Source: Ficedula albicollis (taxonomy: Eukaryota > Chordata > Aves > Passeriformes > Muscicapidae). Taken from it: 64,000 bases of DNA. The position numbers and the translations under genes were made by a program. The stretch is from positions 9,880,371 through 9,944,370 of the forward strand of contig NC_021678.1 of NCBI RefSeq assembly GCF_000247815.1, given 5' to 3'. Shown here in pieces: positions 52,313 to 64,000 of the stretch (position 1 is the first letter of the stretch; each line of letters opens with the position of its first letter). The notes below the pieces were generated by a model that was not told where the DNA came from, searched no databases, and worked only from the letters and a program-made list of their open reading frames with translations.

Positions 52313-55300
52313 ACAGGTATATAAAACTACAGGGTTTCTTAGAAGCATATTATTTTTCATGCTTCATTTTGCATGTGAACACAGAGAGTAATGGGACAAG
52401 AGATTTGCCTATTCAATAGGAAGGGTTCATTTCTTCTGTCTTCTCTCCTAATGGGCAAACTGACCAATGCTCTCAGACTTTGCTTGTTTTGTTGGGTTTT
52501 TTTAATATTGAAAAAAAAAAGCAACTGCATGTAATTATGTGTTTTAAAAATCTCAGTTACCAAAGAGCACAACATTTGATTTTGCTGTTTGCTTTAGAGA
52601 AATTCCTGTTATTTGTTTCTATAATTAATTTACACAAAAATACTCTTCAAAAAGTTTGGTGGGGTTGGAAAACTGATTTAAAACTGTTCAGGGGAATAGG
52701 AGACAAAATCTAAATAGTTAAACTACCGATTTTTCAAAATATCTTCACTGCAACACAGGTCAGAAACTCCCCTCTCTAAGACATTTAAAAATGGATCAAA
52801 CTAAACCCTGAGAATGACCTTGAATCAGCTAATACCTGGACATTCCTTTTACCCTCTGTGATAAAGAGGACTACTAAAATTTTTCCAGACTAAAAATTTC
52901 CCTGGCAACAGGTAGGCTGCTCAGTACATGTTAACTGGTATAATAGTAAATATACAGAATGTTTTGGTAATTAGCCTCATCTATTACACAATAATGAAAA
53001 TCATACATCCACACACCCCTTACAAGATACTTGGTCTGTTTTTGATGAAATTATAGATCCCAGTTAAAGAAATGATAACAACTTAGAAAGAAAGGCAGCC
53101 ATAAATCTATAAATACAATTCACAATCTGCTATGAAATGAAAGAACATTTATACTCCCAATTTGCATAGAAGCAGTTCATTTTACTTTAAACCAAATTCA
53201 AGTCATCAACGTATAAAAGTAAATGCCGAAGACAAAATGTAAAGGTTAATTGCTTTATCCACTTATTTGTAAAGGAAAAAAATACAAAGGAAGGAAAAAA
53301 CCCTAGGCTTGCTGTGCGTATTCATGTGGCAGTGGAAAGATTACAGCACAGCCTAAGGAACAGGATCCCCTAGCCCACTATCAATTCCACAACAAAGGAA
53401 AACTTGAAAAACATCTATCAAAACCTCTTGTTATATAAATTATACACAGTGCTGAATAATAGAATAAACTATTGATTTTTTTTCCTTTGAATGACTAAAG
53501 CCTGTGGCTGTGATTTTCATTGCAAAAGTGGAAAGATTGTTTCTAGCTCCTGCAAATAAATAATAGCAATGCTGCCATGTTCAGACTCAAGACAACTTAG
53601 AAATTTCAACTATTTACCTCACCTGCAGCATGCAGACTCAGAATTAAGCTTGTCTCTTTTCTACTCATTTTTAGAATCTTGAATTATCTCTGCAGCTAAT
53701 AAACAAAGTTACTTCTCTCTGAGGCACTATGTTGGATATTAATGGAAAGAACTTGGTCTCACCAAGCAACATAAGCAATCTCTACTGATATTCACAATAT
53801 TGTAAATCAGTACTGATTAACTTTTACCACTATATACAAATCCAGCAGAAGAAATGAACATGCCTAATTTAAAATCAGTGAGTAGCCTATTGATATTATA
53901 TTTTTAAGTTTATTAAACACCTGAAGAATGTATTTAAGAGTTTTATCAGATTCAGGACAAAATCTTTATCATCAGATATCAGACAAATGCAGCACTTTTA
54001 ATTTTCTCTGAATAACCCATTGTTTTCAGCAATGAGATGAGAAAGCAGGTAGATATTAAATGTTGCTGCTATATGGAGACATATTTTCACTGATTTTCTT
54101 AGCATTCATAATTGAACACAAGTGCTCAACACATACAAGGACTTTACTTCACCCCAGAGTACCAGCAAGCAAACAGGATGTCCACACAGAACACTCTGTC
54201 TCCCCTCAGACAACTGGGAGATGCTTCCTTACTTTATTTGCTAAAAATGTAATCCTGTTTCTATGAGAAGTAGTAACAACATCAAATGTAAATGAAGCTG
54301 CCTGGTAGACCTCATAGCTGATGGTGATAATGTTATTTATGAGGTTTGCTCTGAGTGTATGTTGGAAATGATAAACCTGTGTGATCACTGTCAGATCAGC
54401 CTCTCCCAGCACAATGAGCCTGCAGTAAACATTGCACATTACAGTCTGATTTCTTGATTACTGACATCAGCATAAGCTACTATAACCAATGAGTCTGATA
54501 AATATTCCCAGAAAAATCAAGGTTTCTCTGATATTATGCAGTTTTGACAGATCAGTAAATCTGTGTTAGCATTCTAATTGCAAAAACTGCAATTTCTTTT
54601 ATGTTCCTGTTCCTTGCTAAAGCCTCTCATCTCCTGTAAAGTTCCTTTCCCATCCCTGCCTTTCCTGGCTCCACACACCACAATGATTTTATATTCCCAT
54701 CTCAGAGACCAACCCCACACACCAGGTTTTCTGATTGTGCTAAGGACTACACAAAAACAAAACCCTGATGTAGCTATGTGACCTACTTCTACAAATTTGA
54801 ATTCTTTTCCTGGGCTTCCACAGCAGATATGACAACGACTGCATTTGTCCCACAGTCTCAACTGCAAGGTAGGTGACTGCAGCACTGTCACAACTGAGGG
54901 ACCACTGGGACAACTGGGCTATGGAGAAATATGTTCTTCTATCATCAGTGTCATGTCATCAACACAACAGCTCCTGCAGAGCCCAGACTTGTCCTGCATG
55001 AAATCCTGGTCCAGCCCCTGGAGCCTGCTCCAGGTGTGCACAGTGCCATCACACTGTGCCTTTCTTTATCTGCAGGTGGACCTGCCTTTATCTGCAGGAA
55101 CGCTGCCAAAGGGGTTTCAATGCATTTACCTTCGTTGAGCTGAGGTGCTCTCAGTCATTAAGCACCTCCACTGCACTTCAGCAGCAATTGGTATGATTAG
55201 TGACACAGAGTCCTTTGGAAATGCCAACCTCCACTTTGGCAAAACTGCTCCTTTCCCAGCTATGTTGTGACAAGGTCTCATAAAGCTAAAGAGGAGAGGG

Positions 55301-58300
55301 AAGTGGAATCATATTTACTGTCAAAACCCAAAAGCACATTCATTACTTGCAAAACATGTGATCTGGAAAGTTTTTGGAGCCATGTGTATGAATTAGATTA
55401 TTTATCTTGTCATAGGTGTAAAAGATTTCACTTGACTGCAGCATTCTGTGAATACAATTCTATGAAACAATCCTGTTCTGGTTACATAAATGACATAAAA
55501 TGTCTGTTAAGGTGGGATAAGCCTATGAGTTTCTTAGAAATTACTACAGGGATTTTTGCACCATTATTTCCAAATGGGTGTTTGGTAATATGGGTCTGTA
55601 AAATACAACCAGCCTCACAGAAACATTAAATGAATTGCTAATAGCTCTCTCATCTTATGAACATATGACATTTAATAAACATTTTTCACACTAAATGTTA
55701 CTTTATTCCTTCCACAGATCATTAAGCTGTCCTTCACTTGCCTACTACAAGAAAATGTTTCAGATGCAGTCCTGTTTACTGCTCTCTAAAGGCACAGAAA
55801 ATTTTGTATGTTTTTGTCAATTCCTTAAAACTAATTACTTTCTTCAACTTCAGGATATGGAATGTACATAATTTTGTGAACAAAAGCCCCACAGCTTTAT
55901 TCCCTAATGTTTCAAGTAATTTAGTTCTACTGCAGTCAAAAAACAAACAGGCAGAAGCAGAGGGCAGGTATTTACAGAATGATTTTACAATATTAACTGA
56001 AGGTTTTTAAAAGCTGTGCTCTGTACATCTCCAATGACAAGAAAGTTGATGTATTTATTGATAGCCGTACTTTGTTGCCCAGATAGCTGGACTGAGTTTT
56101 GCTGCAAAGAACACAGACTCAGAGATGTAGGACTCATATCCTTTCAGAAACATGCTTTTTTTTTTAAATCTGTGTTGAGTTGGGAATCGACTTTTCTTTT
56201 GGAATCCAATTTTGACAATGACAACTATATTTGCTGTACATTCTTATGTTGCTTCGTTTTAAATAATTTAGGATGTAGAAAGAGAATTACTTGAACTTAC
56301 TCCAATTACTCTGTGCATGTTTTTCACACATGGTGTAAGTGGCTGCATTGCTGAGCCTCATTTCCAGCAGTTCTGTGTTATAGGCTCAGAAGACAATACA
56401 AGAGCATAAAGTTTTCATCATAAATTTATCGTTTTTTAATCAAATTTTTTGTCTTATGGGGAAGTACTTCTGTATGTTAGTCTCTCAACCCACCTTCCTG
56501 AACCATCACAAGTTTAACACCAAGACTTCACTGCCCTTCCAAATTTTACTGAGTCCTTTCTCTAAGAAAACAGGCATGGAAGTGCTTTTATGCCTCAGAT
56601 CCAGCTGCAGATAAGCAATCCCACAAGTGTGGGGTGCTTAAAAGGGTCTGATTTAAAAGAGATTGTTCTCAGCTATGGAGATCTGACCTATTTGGTGAGG
56701 AAGAAGAGCAGCATCACTTCTTTTTATTATTCCTTTCAATTTCACAGGGATATATACTTGAGAGCTTTAAAGACTACTGCAGTGATCTTTATCAGAAAAC
56801 ACAGCCTTTGTCCAACATCTCTGATGATTCAAAGGAGGAAAAACTGAATGACAGTTCACAAAAATACTCCCATTACTGTGCAATTCTCCCATGCTTGCAA
56901 AATATATAGCAGGGAACTGACCTAGGCACATCTCTTCTTTTTTTCAATGCTAAGCCCCTCAAACAATTTTATAATTCAACTGTAACACTGTGGTTCCTTT
57001 TGAAAAGCTGCTGCACATTTGCTTGCTATCACAGTGTGCAAGCCATGCATGTGCTCAGCACAGCTTGCTCTGCATTCATGCTCTATGTGGTGTTAAACAT
57101 TACAGGGACAAAAGTTCAGGTATGCTTAAGTGCTAGAGAAACTACTTTCTTTGGTTTCTTTTTGTTAACTGGAAAATTTATATCGAGACATTTTGTGCTT
57201 CCATAGAAACACTTCATTTAAAGCTGGTGAGTAAACACAGACACCTGAGGTGAATATTTTGCCATACAGTGTTTTCAGATTGATAAAAAGGCCCATTGAA
57301 GGACAGACCGCTTCAGTACTCAAATTTGAGTGCTCTCTCAAGTCACCTAGCAAATGCCTTTGCCAAACTCAGTCCTTTGAGGTTGGTGCAGTGTACGAGC
57401 AGCTCTAATGGAAATATACTGGCAATTGTCAGCTTGTTTGTGACATCAAACCCCAATCAGAAGATGGGAGCAGAAGAGCTCTGTTTTCCTCTAAGCTAAA
57501 ATGCTTTCTTGACATCTGTGGATGATTTGTTCAAGCTAATCAATACCCAGGCAGGTCTGGTGGGGAAGCTGTGACTTGGACAAAGCTCTGCGGTGCACGG
57601 AGCGCTGTGTCAGAAATGACAGACTTCTGAAGGGAGACACTGAGATCAGTTATTTGCTGAGATGTGAAAGCCACAGAGCTGAGGTATCAAAGCACTCAGG
57701 AAATGTCTCTCTTACCTGGAGCTGTAGCAGCCCAAGTGCCACTTCTGTTTGACTGTGGGTGCTGGCACACATGTCCTGACAGCATCAGACCAATGTGTGT
57801 TTATGACCCCACAGACTGTATAGCAAATAGTGTCCCATACCATGCAGCCATGCAAATGCAACCATGGCTTTCTGCCATGCCTATCCTGCCTTGCTTATGG
57901 AAATATATTTTGCTTAGAAGTCATTAGCTAATAATGTAAACAACCAAGCAGCAGCAAAAACGAATGGCAAGAAACGACTTTCCTCAGTCGGAGCATCTCG
58001 TGTAATTTTAGATGCAAGCCATGAATTTATGATTTCAAACGTGTAGGAAAATCACTTAACTGCTATCTGTTTGAACACTGTTAAGGGTTCAAATCCTTTA
58101 CTACCATGAATACATTAGAACATTAACTACTATAAATACCCATAACAAAGATGGTCTGAAATCGTTAATGTTGGGAATGAACAATATGACTCATCCACGA
58201 GACTTAAAGCAGACAGGGCTGTGATAAAAAGAATCATTAGCAGCTATCACCAGCCAAATAAAAAGTGTATGATGTGCACAGAACCCAGAATCACCTACAG

Positions 58301-59114
58301 TGAGAGCAGCAAAACCAAAGCTGCTGTTTGCCCTCATTTGTAAATGGTGATGCACTGCAATTAATTGTTAGGAATATAATGTGAGAATGGTGCCAAAGGG
58401 CCCCATGTACAGAAATATGAAACTCATGGAGTGTAACTGCCCTCTCAGAGCCACTCAAACAAATGAACTGCCTATGCACAGATCTGCAAACCAGAGCCAG
58501 GCTGGTGCCTCGTGCTGATGCCCCCAGCTCACGTTTCTGCAGCACCCTGCACACAGAACAGCACAAGAAAGGAGAAAAGAGGGGGGAAACTCATTCTACA
58601 GCCTTCATAAACACAAACCATTATTTAAATCTAGGCAAAGTGGCTTAGGTGAACGTGCAACTTAAGACTCCTCAGAAGACTGAAGGAGCTGCTACGGCCT
58701 GTCTCCTGTGAGACCCCTCAGTAAAACCTGTGCTTCAGATGATCCGAGTGCACTTGTCTTCTTCCTTCTTGTTTCATCTCCACTCCACAAACTTTAAGGT
58801 GCCTCACAGAATTTAATAGTTCCCAATAAATCTCAGAGAACATTCCCCCATCAAAGATCTTTTTCCTTCCAGGTTTGAGACACTTTCTCTTATTCTGAAT
58901 TAGATCTTAACAGTATTGAGGAATACAAAGTTTTCCTTATAAGACCTTACTACTAGGGCATAAATTATTTTGACAAGCAAAAACAGGGCAACAGGAAGGT
59001 CTGTTTTCTTTTCCACTACAACAAACTAGATGTGTCAGCAAGCAAATTAGTTTTGTAGGCTAGTCTAGAAAATGGAACTAAAATAAAATAATGTTATAAC
59101 CTGCTTAGATTTCT

Positions 59115-59117
<3 letters not shown>

Positions 59118-59147
<30 letters not shown>

Positions 59148-59170
59148 GTTTTGTTTTTTTTTTTTTTTTT
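59118..59170. repeat. T-rich (TTTTG)n and poly-T tract
   Basis: Several TTTTG units followed by a T run of about 18. On the minus strand this is a poly(A)-like tail, but no retrocopy body was recognised next to it. Confidence 0.85.
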
Positions 59171-62100
59171 ATGGTTTGCTTCAAATCAGTAGTACTTTGC
59201 TCAAAGCTGAAGTCACAACTTTTAATTCCACTTTGGGCTATTCAATTTTATAAGCCATTGATGTGGAAAGAGCTCTCCTTTACATGCTTGGCTCCACCTC
59301 TGCACCTTCCTTCACACTTTGAGCAGCTCTTGAGGTCTGCAAATGGGGGAGGCAGCAGAGCAGGCACCGTGTGAGAACTCTTGTGAGAGCTGACCCAGTG
59401 CAAGCACAACTCCAGAGCAGGGCAACCACGGGGGCACACACACTGAGAGGGCAGAGAAATCCCCAGGCACAGCTAAAATACAGCAACTGTCTGTCCCTGT
59501 GCTGTCCAAAGCATTTATACCGCTAAAAAGCAAATACAAACCAGAACAGAAAACATCTGGGGTTTTTTTTTCTTTTCCTTATCATTGGTAGAGCCAGGGG
59601 TGTGGAAATCACTTTTACATGAGAGGGAAATGAATTTTGAACCAAGGTCTGTACAAGAAGAAAATGAGTGAACACTACAAGAGCTTCAATTTATAAAATC
59701 TTTGGATAATGTGCTACCCACATGAAATTGAATTTCCTCCTTAAAATGTCCAACTCTGAGAAATCACACATGTATATATTGCATATATATTCATGGCCAT
59801 GAAATAAGAATTATTGCATCTCACATGTAAATTCCAATAAAATCTCTAGAAAACACTGCAGACTATTTCTAGCAGAAGCATAGGATACTGTATTGAAAGG
59901 TCTTACCTTTTTATCAAGTCGGAAAACCAAACACGTATGGGACCCAAAAAGAAGAAAATGCTTCCAAATTACAAGAGAAATACATAATATATCAGCATTT
60001 AGAAAGAAAAGAAGAAATCCTGCTACCTATGAACATTTTAATTTTATTTTTGCTGGATTAAACTGCATTGCAAATTCATTCTTTTAGGAACACAGTTACA
60101 CTGACAATAAGGTGAGTTGCATTTTATCTGCCAACACAGCCTGCTAAATTGGCTGTGAGGCAAAAACTGGCAAGTGACTTCACAACTGACAAGACCATGG
60201 CTGCTGTGCTGGAATCCTCCATGAAAAATGCCATTTTTTTGCAGTGGCATTTTTACAGAGGAAATAGTCATAAAGGTGTGAAACACACTGTAATTTGCTC
60301 ACAAAGCTCAATATAGTGAAGGGAAAAGAGACAAAGACATACTTCTGCTGTGATTTATACTCCCAAAGTTGGAATTTCAGGTAGCAAATAAGATCAGCAG
60401 GAAAATTAACCTAAGAGATGGTGAGAAGGTGCCAAAGTTTAGCAGCACAATTTTCCAGTCTCTGCTCCAAACCCCACTGAAGCAGAATTGCTGCTGACCT
60501 GAGATGAAAGCTATGATTTCACAGCAAGCTTTGGGAAGCTGACTCTGCTAAACTGAGTATCATCAATTTTTTATTTTTTAAATTTATTCTATTTTGCCTG
60601 CATATGGTTTCAAAATCGGGAAGTCCAGCTGCCACCTTTTTCTCTAGCTGCACATCTATTTTTCTGTTGCACTGGTGGAAGGGTGGCAAAGGGGATGTAA
60701 AGGTGTTATAATCAGTAAGAAAGACAAGTCCCCTCACAATGGCATGGGGATGCCAGGCAGCCAAAGGTTGGTGTTGGGTGAGTAGATTCCACCTGCATCA
60801 CCCTAACCAAATTCATTAACCAGATCAATCAAATCAAGGTACTTTTGCCTTGGAACATGGCTGGGTCAGAAAACAGTGCTGTAGAATATTCTACTAATCC
60901 AAATCTTTCCTTTTCCAAAATATTTAAAGAAAGAGAAATATTGCTTTTCCAAGGAGCTGCAAGGCTCTGGCAAAGCGTTACCTGTATTTTGTGGGACTCT
61001 GGCTGCAGATCTTCCCAGTCAGCTGATCCACTCATCACATTTACCAGAGGCAGTCCTTTTCCCTAGAATGCTGTACAGAACAACAATCTCATCCTGCTGC
61101 TTCCTCAGTCCATTAATTCAAATATGGTCTGAAATCTGTGTGAAGCAAGGGACTGGATTGCTGCTTAAGCTGGCATCAGCAGCAGCAGAAACAGGTATTT
61201 ACATTTCAGAGTAGCTTTATAAAGGATCAGTAAATGCCCTGGCATCAATTAACAAGTACTTCCTACTTTGCTACAAAACCATTTACCTCTACCCAGTATG
61301 CAGATAAAAATAAAGGTTTTTCCTCCAGACATGTGTGTGAAGAATTCAGTAGCTCATAGAATCAGAGAACACTGTCAGCAGCAGGAACACTGTTCTCTCA
61401 AAGGAAAACAGCTGTCCCTCCTTTATTCTGCAGCTGTGCACTGCATATAACTAACTTTCAAGAATATTTTAAGCTGAAAACCTGCTGTCTCTGTTTTTCA
61501 TTTGCCAAATGCCCTTCCCATTGAAGATTAGAGATTTTTTTCCCTTAAATAAAACAGAAAAGAGAGCTTAACACATGATTAAAACCAAATGTAGGCAGCT
61601 AAAGACCTTTGTAAAAGATCTCAGTACCTTTACACGTGTAAAACAAAGTTGAAGTCACTTTCAAATTGGAAACCAGTGATCTTAGATTCATACCTCTTAA
61701 GGTGAAAACTTAATTTCTTTGAGGTAACATCTAGGCAAAATGCAGCTCATCTGAGCCCCCTGTGCTATCATATTATGCTGCCCAGCTGAGGTCTTAAACT
61801 CATCTTAAGCTCAGGGTGCAGAACCTGATTTTTTTAATGTCTAAGAATTTTCCTTTGGTTTTTAGTCTAAATTCATACTGCACCAAGTTTAACCCATTTA
61901 TTCTTGCACAAACATTATCTTTCAGCTTCAGTCATTCTTATACTTCTTTATATTTATCCACTTGGCATATTTATAGACCCAATGACATCTCTGACATATT
62001 TTCCAGGCCATCATTCCATAGAGCTGCAATTTCCTGACAGGAGTCGGAACATCTATCAATTACTGTACTGCATCAGCAATATTTCACTCAAAAATGGCAT

Positions 62101-64000
62101 CCAAATACTTTTTAAAAAAACTGATCACTGCTTCCACCACCACTTCCTGCATTCCTATAAAATATAGCATCTTAAAAGAGCAAAAAATATATTATGTACC
62201 TATTGGTGCTGACAGAATCACCAGACACAAAACAAAAACCTCCATCCATTAAGCAGCATCAAGGAGGTAACAAGCTATGTCTGGAGCCTTTGAGTCAGAC
62301 TCCTCATGGGACAGGAGAACACAAGATCTGCCCTCAAAAGTGCACGTTCATCCAAAGAGGCACAGCAAGGTCTGTGCTGGCTGGCACAGCTGCTTGTCCC
62401 ACTGCCAGTCCAGCTGTGAGCAAACATCACAACGAAGCAAAAGATTTTCCTTAAATCCCTTCTGCCTGTGAAGGAAATTTCTGCCCCACTAACTAGATTT
62501 TATCTTGAATTATAAACCAGAGAGAACGTAAGGGAGAAAATGTGTTCCCGAAATATTTGTGTGACAACTTACAGATAAAGCGTATCAAAACAGTTTAAAA
62601 TCTAACTCCTCTCTATAACCAAGTTCTGCACTGAGGAACAATTTTTAGAATAAAAATATTTTGGTTTTAGAAAGAAATATAAAATTCAAGATGGAGCTCT
62701 TAAGATTGCACTTCTTTGAAAACAACTTTTAAAAAATCACGTTGTGGTAATTACAGGTTACGTACACACATAGTAATACAAGAAATGCAGTCATATGCTG
62801 TGCTTTTCTCTGTCTTTTGTGTAGGTGCTAAACACTGCTGCACAGGCATTATAACAAATACTTAATTTTTTTTGGCTATTTTTTCTAATGCTGTTTAAAT
62901 TGCTTGAACAACTTACAATAGAAATTTTGATGTCTCGCTGACTTCTCTTTCCTGTTCAGTCTGCAGCTGCAGCAAATTTAAATATCTGCAGAGTAAATTA
63001 CATAGGAGTTGGTAAATACTTGCCTAACAATGGTCACAGTACCTGAAGAAATGCTTGCTGAAGAGTTAATGAGTTGAGGCCTGCTACATGATCCTTCTTT
63101 CTAGAAGACAACCTCAGTCAGCGGTAGAGTCATTCATACACAAATCTCTAATAAGTGCCTGAAGACATTCAGGTATGACAAATGCCATAAAAAAGGCACA
63201 CAGCCCTAGTCTGCCTGCCTTGAAGTCAGTGGCACTGTGATGGAGCCTGATTAGCTGCTCTGCAATTGCACATTTTCATTTTCTTACAGCCCATTAGGCT
63301 GCTTTTAACAAAATTAAACACACTGCAGGGCAAAATAACCAAGTAAGCCAAAACAAAACACTTACATTGTTTATAAACATTTTCTTAAGAAATTGCCATT
63401 TTGAGGATAAATGTTTCTCTCTTGAGCAAACTACAGATCATTTTTCCCAGCTCCTGCCTTTGGACATCCTCAGAACTGGGATGAGGGAGAGCAGGCTATT
63501 TCTGTGAAATGCATTCACCAAAATTACACCACATCTAACTGGACACAACTAAATAAAATACATGTAGACTACAAGGGAATTAGTAATGTAGTCATAACAA
63601 TAATAATACCAATCAAACTCCACCATGATGAGTAAGATGAATCAGATCAATTAGCATCCATCTCAGCTAAGTTAATGTTTCAGGATGCTACAGCTTTGTA
63701 TCCCATCCCCTGCTTTTCCTAGGCTGTGGTAATTCCTGCTTTCTCTGCCCATGGCCATTGAATTCAGCCTGCCCTCTCTTTGTCTCCTGTTAATTTTTCT
63801 GTAAAATCCCACACACTGGAATGTGGATTTTCATGTTTTTACATGGGCTGGCAGGGGTAAGGTGGCAGTGGCATTTTAAGTGTCTGCAAAGGTTTCGGTG
63901 TCAGGATGCTCTGCTCTGCCACCACCTCTCTCCTGCCTCAAGGGGGGACAGCAAACATGTGAAACATGGGAATGGACACCACACCTTGTGCCTGGTCCTG

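Larger units (their letters stand above)
48624..64000 (-). other. NRG3: NRG3 intron upstream of the microexon (partial)
   Basis: At least 15.4 kb of intron 5' of the microexon, continuing beyond the window. I searched the minus strand for the exon ending the EGF-like domain (residues like CKEGYQGVRCDQ and KTDSILSDP) and for the preceding cysteine-rich exon, and found neither. They should lie further right. Contents: a diverged tandem duplication at 51206-51760, simple repeats at 52293 and 59118, and otherwise unique AT-rich sequence with no RNA genes recognised. Confidence 0.8.

Noticed and set aside
55267..55629. 120-codon plus-strand frame with several cysteine pairs
   Set aside because: The CxxC-like spacing (CKTC, CHRC) suggested a zinc finger, but the spacing between pairs and the missing histidines or further pairs fit no finger class I know. 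Low-GC chance frame more likely.
61355..61385. CATAGAATCAGAGAACACTG resembling a CR1 terminus
   Set aside because: Only about ten bases match and no adjoining CR1 body is visible.
48624..64000. Search for the NRG3 EGF-domain exons
   Set aside because: No minus-strand segment encoding the expected CKEGYQGVRCDQ or SILSDP residues was found, so these exons are presumed to lie beyond the window.

Overview
This is a stretch of vertebrate, almost certainly avian, nuclear DNA. It has no bacterial-style gene packing. It is AT-rich, stop-dense in all frames, and carries truncated CR1 LINEs (best at 20424-20985, antisense) and a fragment of an ERVL-type LTR of the kind common in neoavian genomes. I cannot name the species; a neoavian bird, perhaps a passerine, is my best reading.

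The backbone is one gene read right to left: neuregulin-3 (NRG3). Three coding exons are visible, each with canonical splice sites and compatible phases. They are a 27-nt juxtamembrane microexon (48597-48623), a 103-nt transmembrane exon (8026-8128) and a 127-nt cytoplasmic exon (3045-3171). Spliced, they read without a break from the stalk after the EGF-like domain, through the membrane helix, into the proximal cytoplasmic tail. The EGF exons and 5' end should lie beyond base 64000. The rest of the tail, the stop codon and the 3' UTR should lie before base 1. More than 99% of the window is therefore intron, including one intron of about 40.5 kb.

Layout. 1-3044: intron. 3045-8128: two exons around a 4.9-kb intron. 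8129-48596: the large intron, with CR1 and LTR fragments (9.3, 17.0, 17.6, 20.4 and 36.3 kb), a perfect 733-bp tandem duplication (25554-27019), an 836-nt pure G run flanked by a 29-bp direct repeat (34183-35075, probably an assembly artefact), and a cluster of exon-like signals at 41.1-42.3 kb on the NRG3 strand. 48597-48623: microexon. 48624-64000: upstream intron, with a diverged tandem duplication at 51.2-51.8 kb and simple repeats.

The most interesting biology is the exon-like cluster. A strong acceptor at 41187-41188 opens an 87-nt segment that stays in frame with the NRG3 phase-1 junction, adds about 21 residues, then stops at a TAA overlapping an AATAAA signal. If used, it would make a neuregulin-3 lacking the transmembrane helix. 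This is inference from sequence signals only. No complete novel system is visible.
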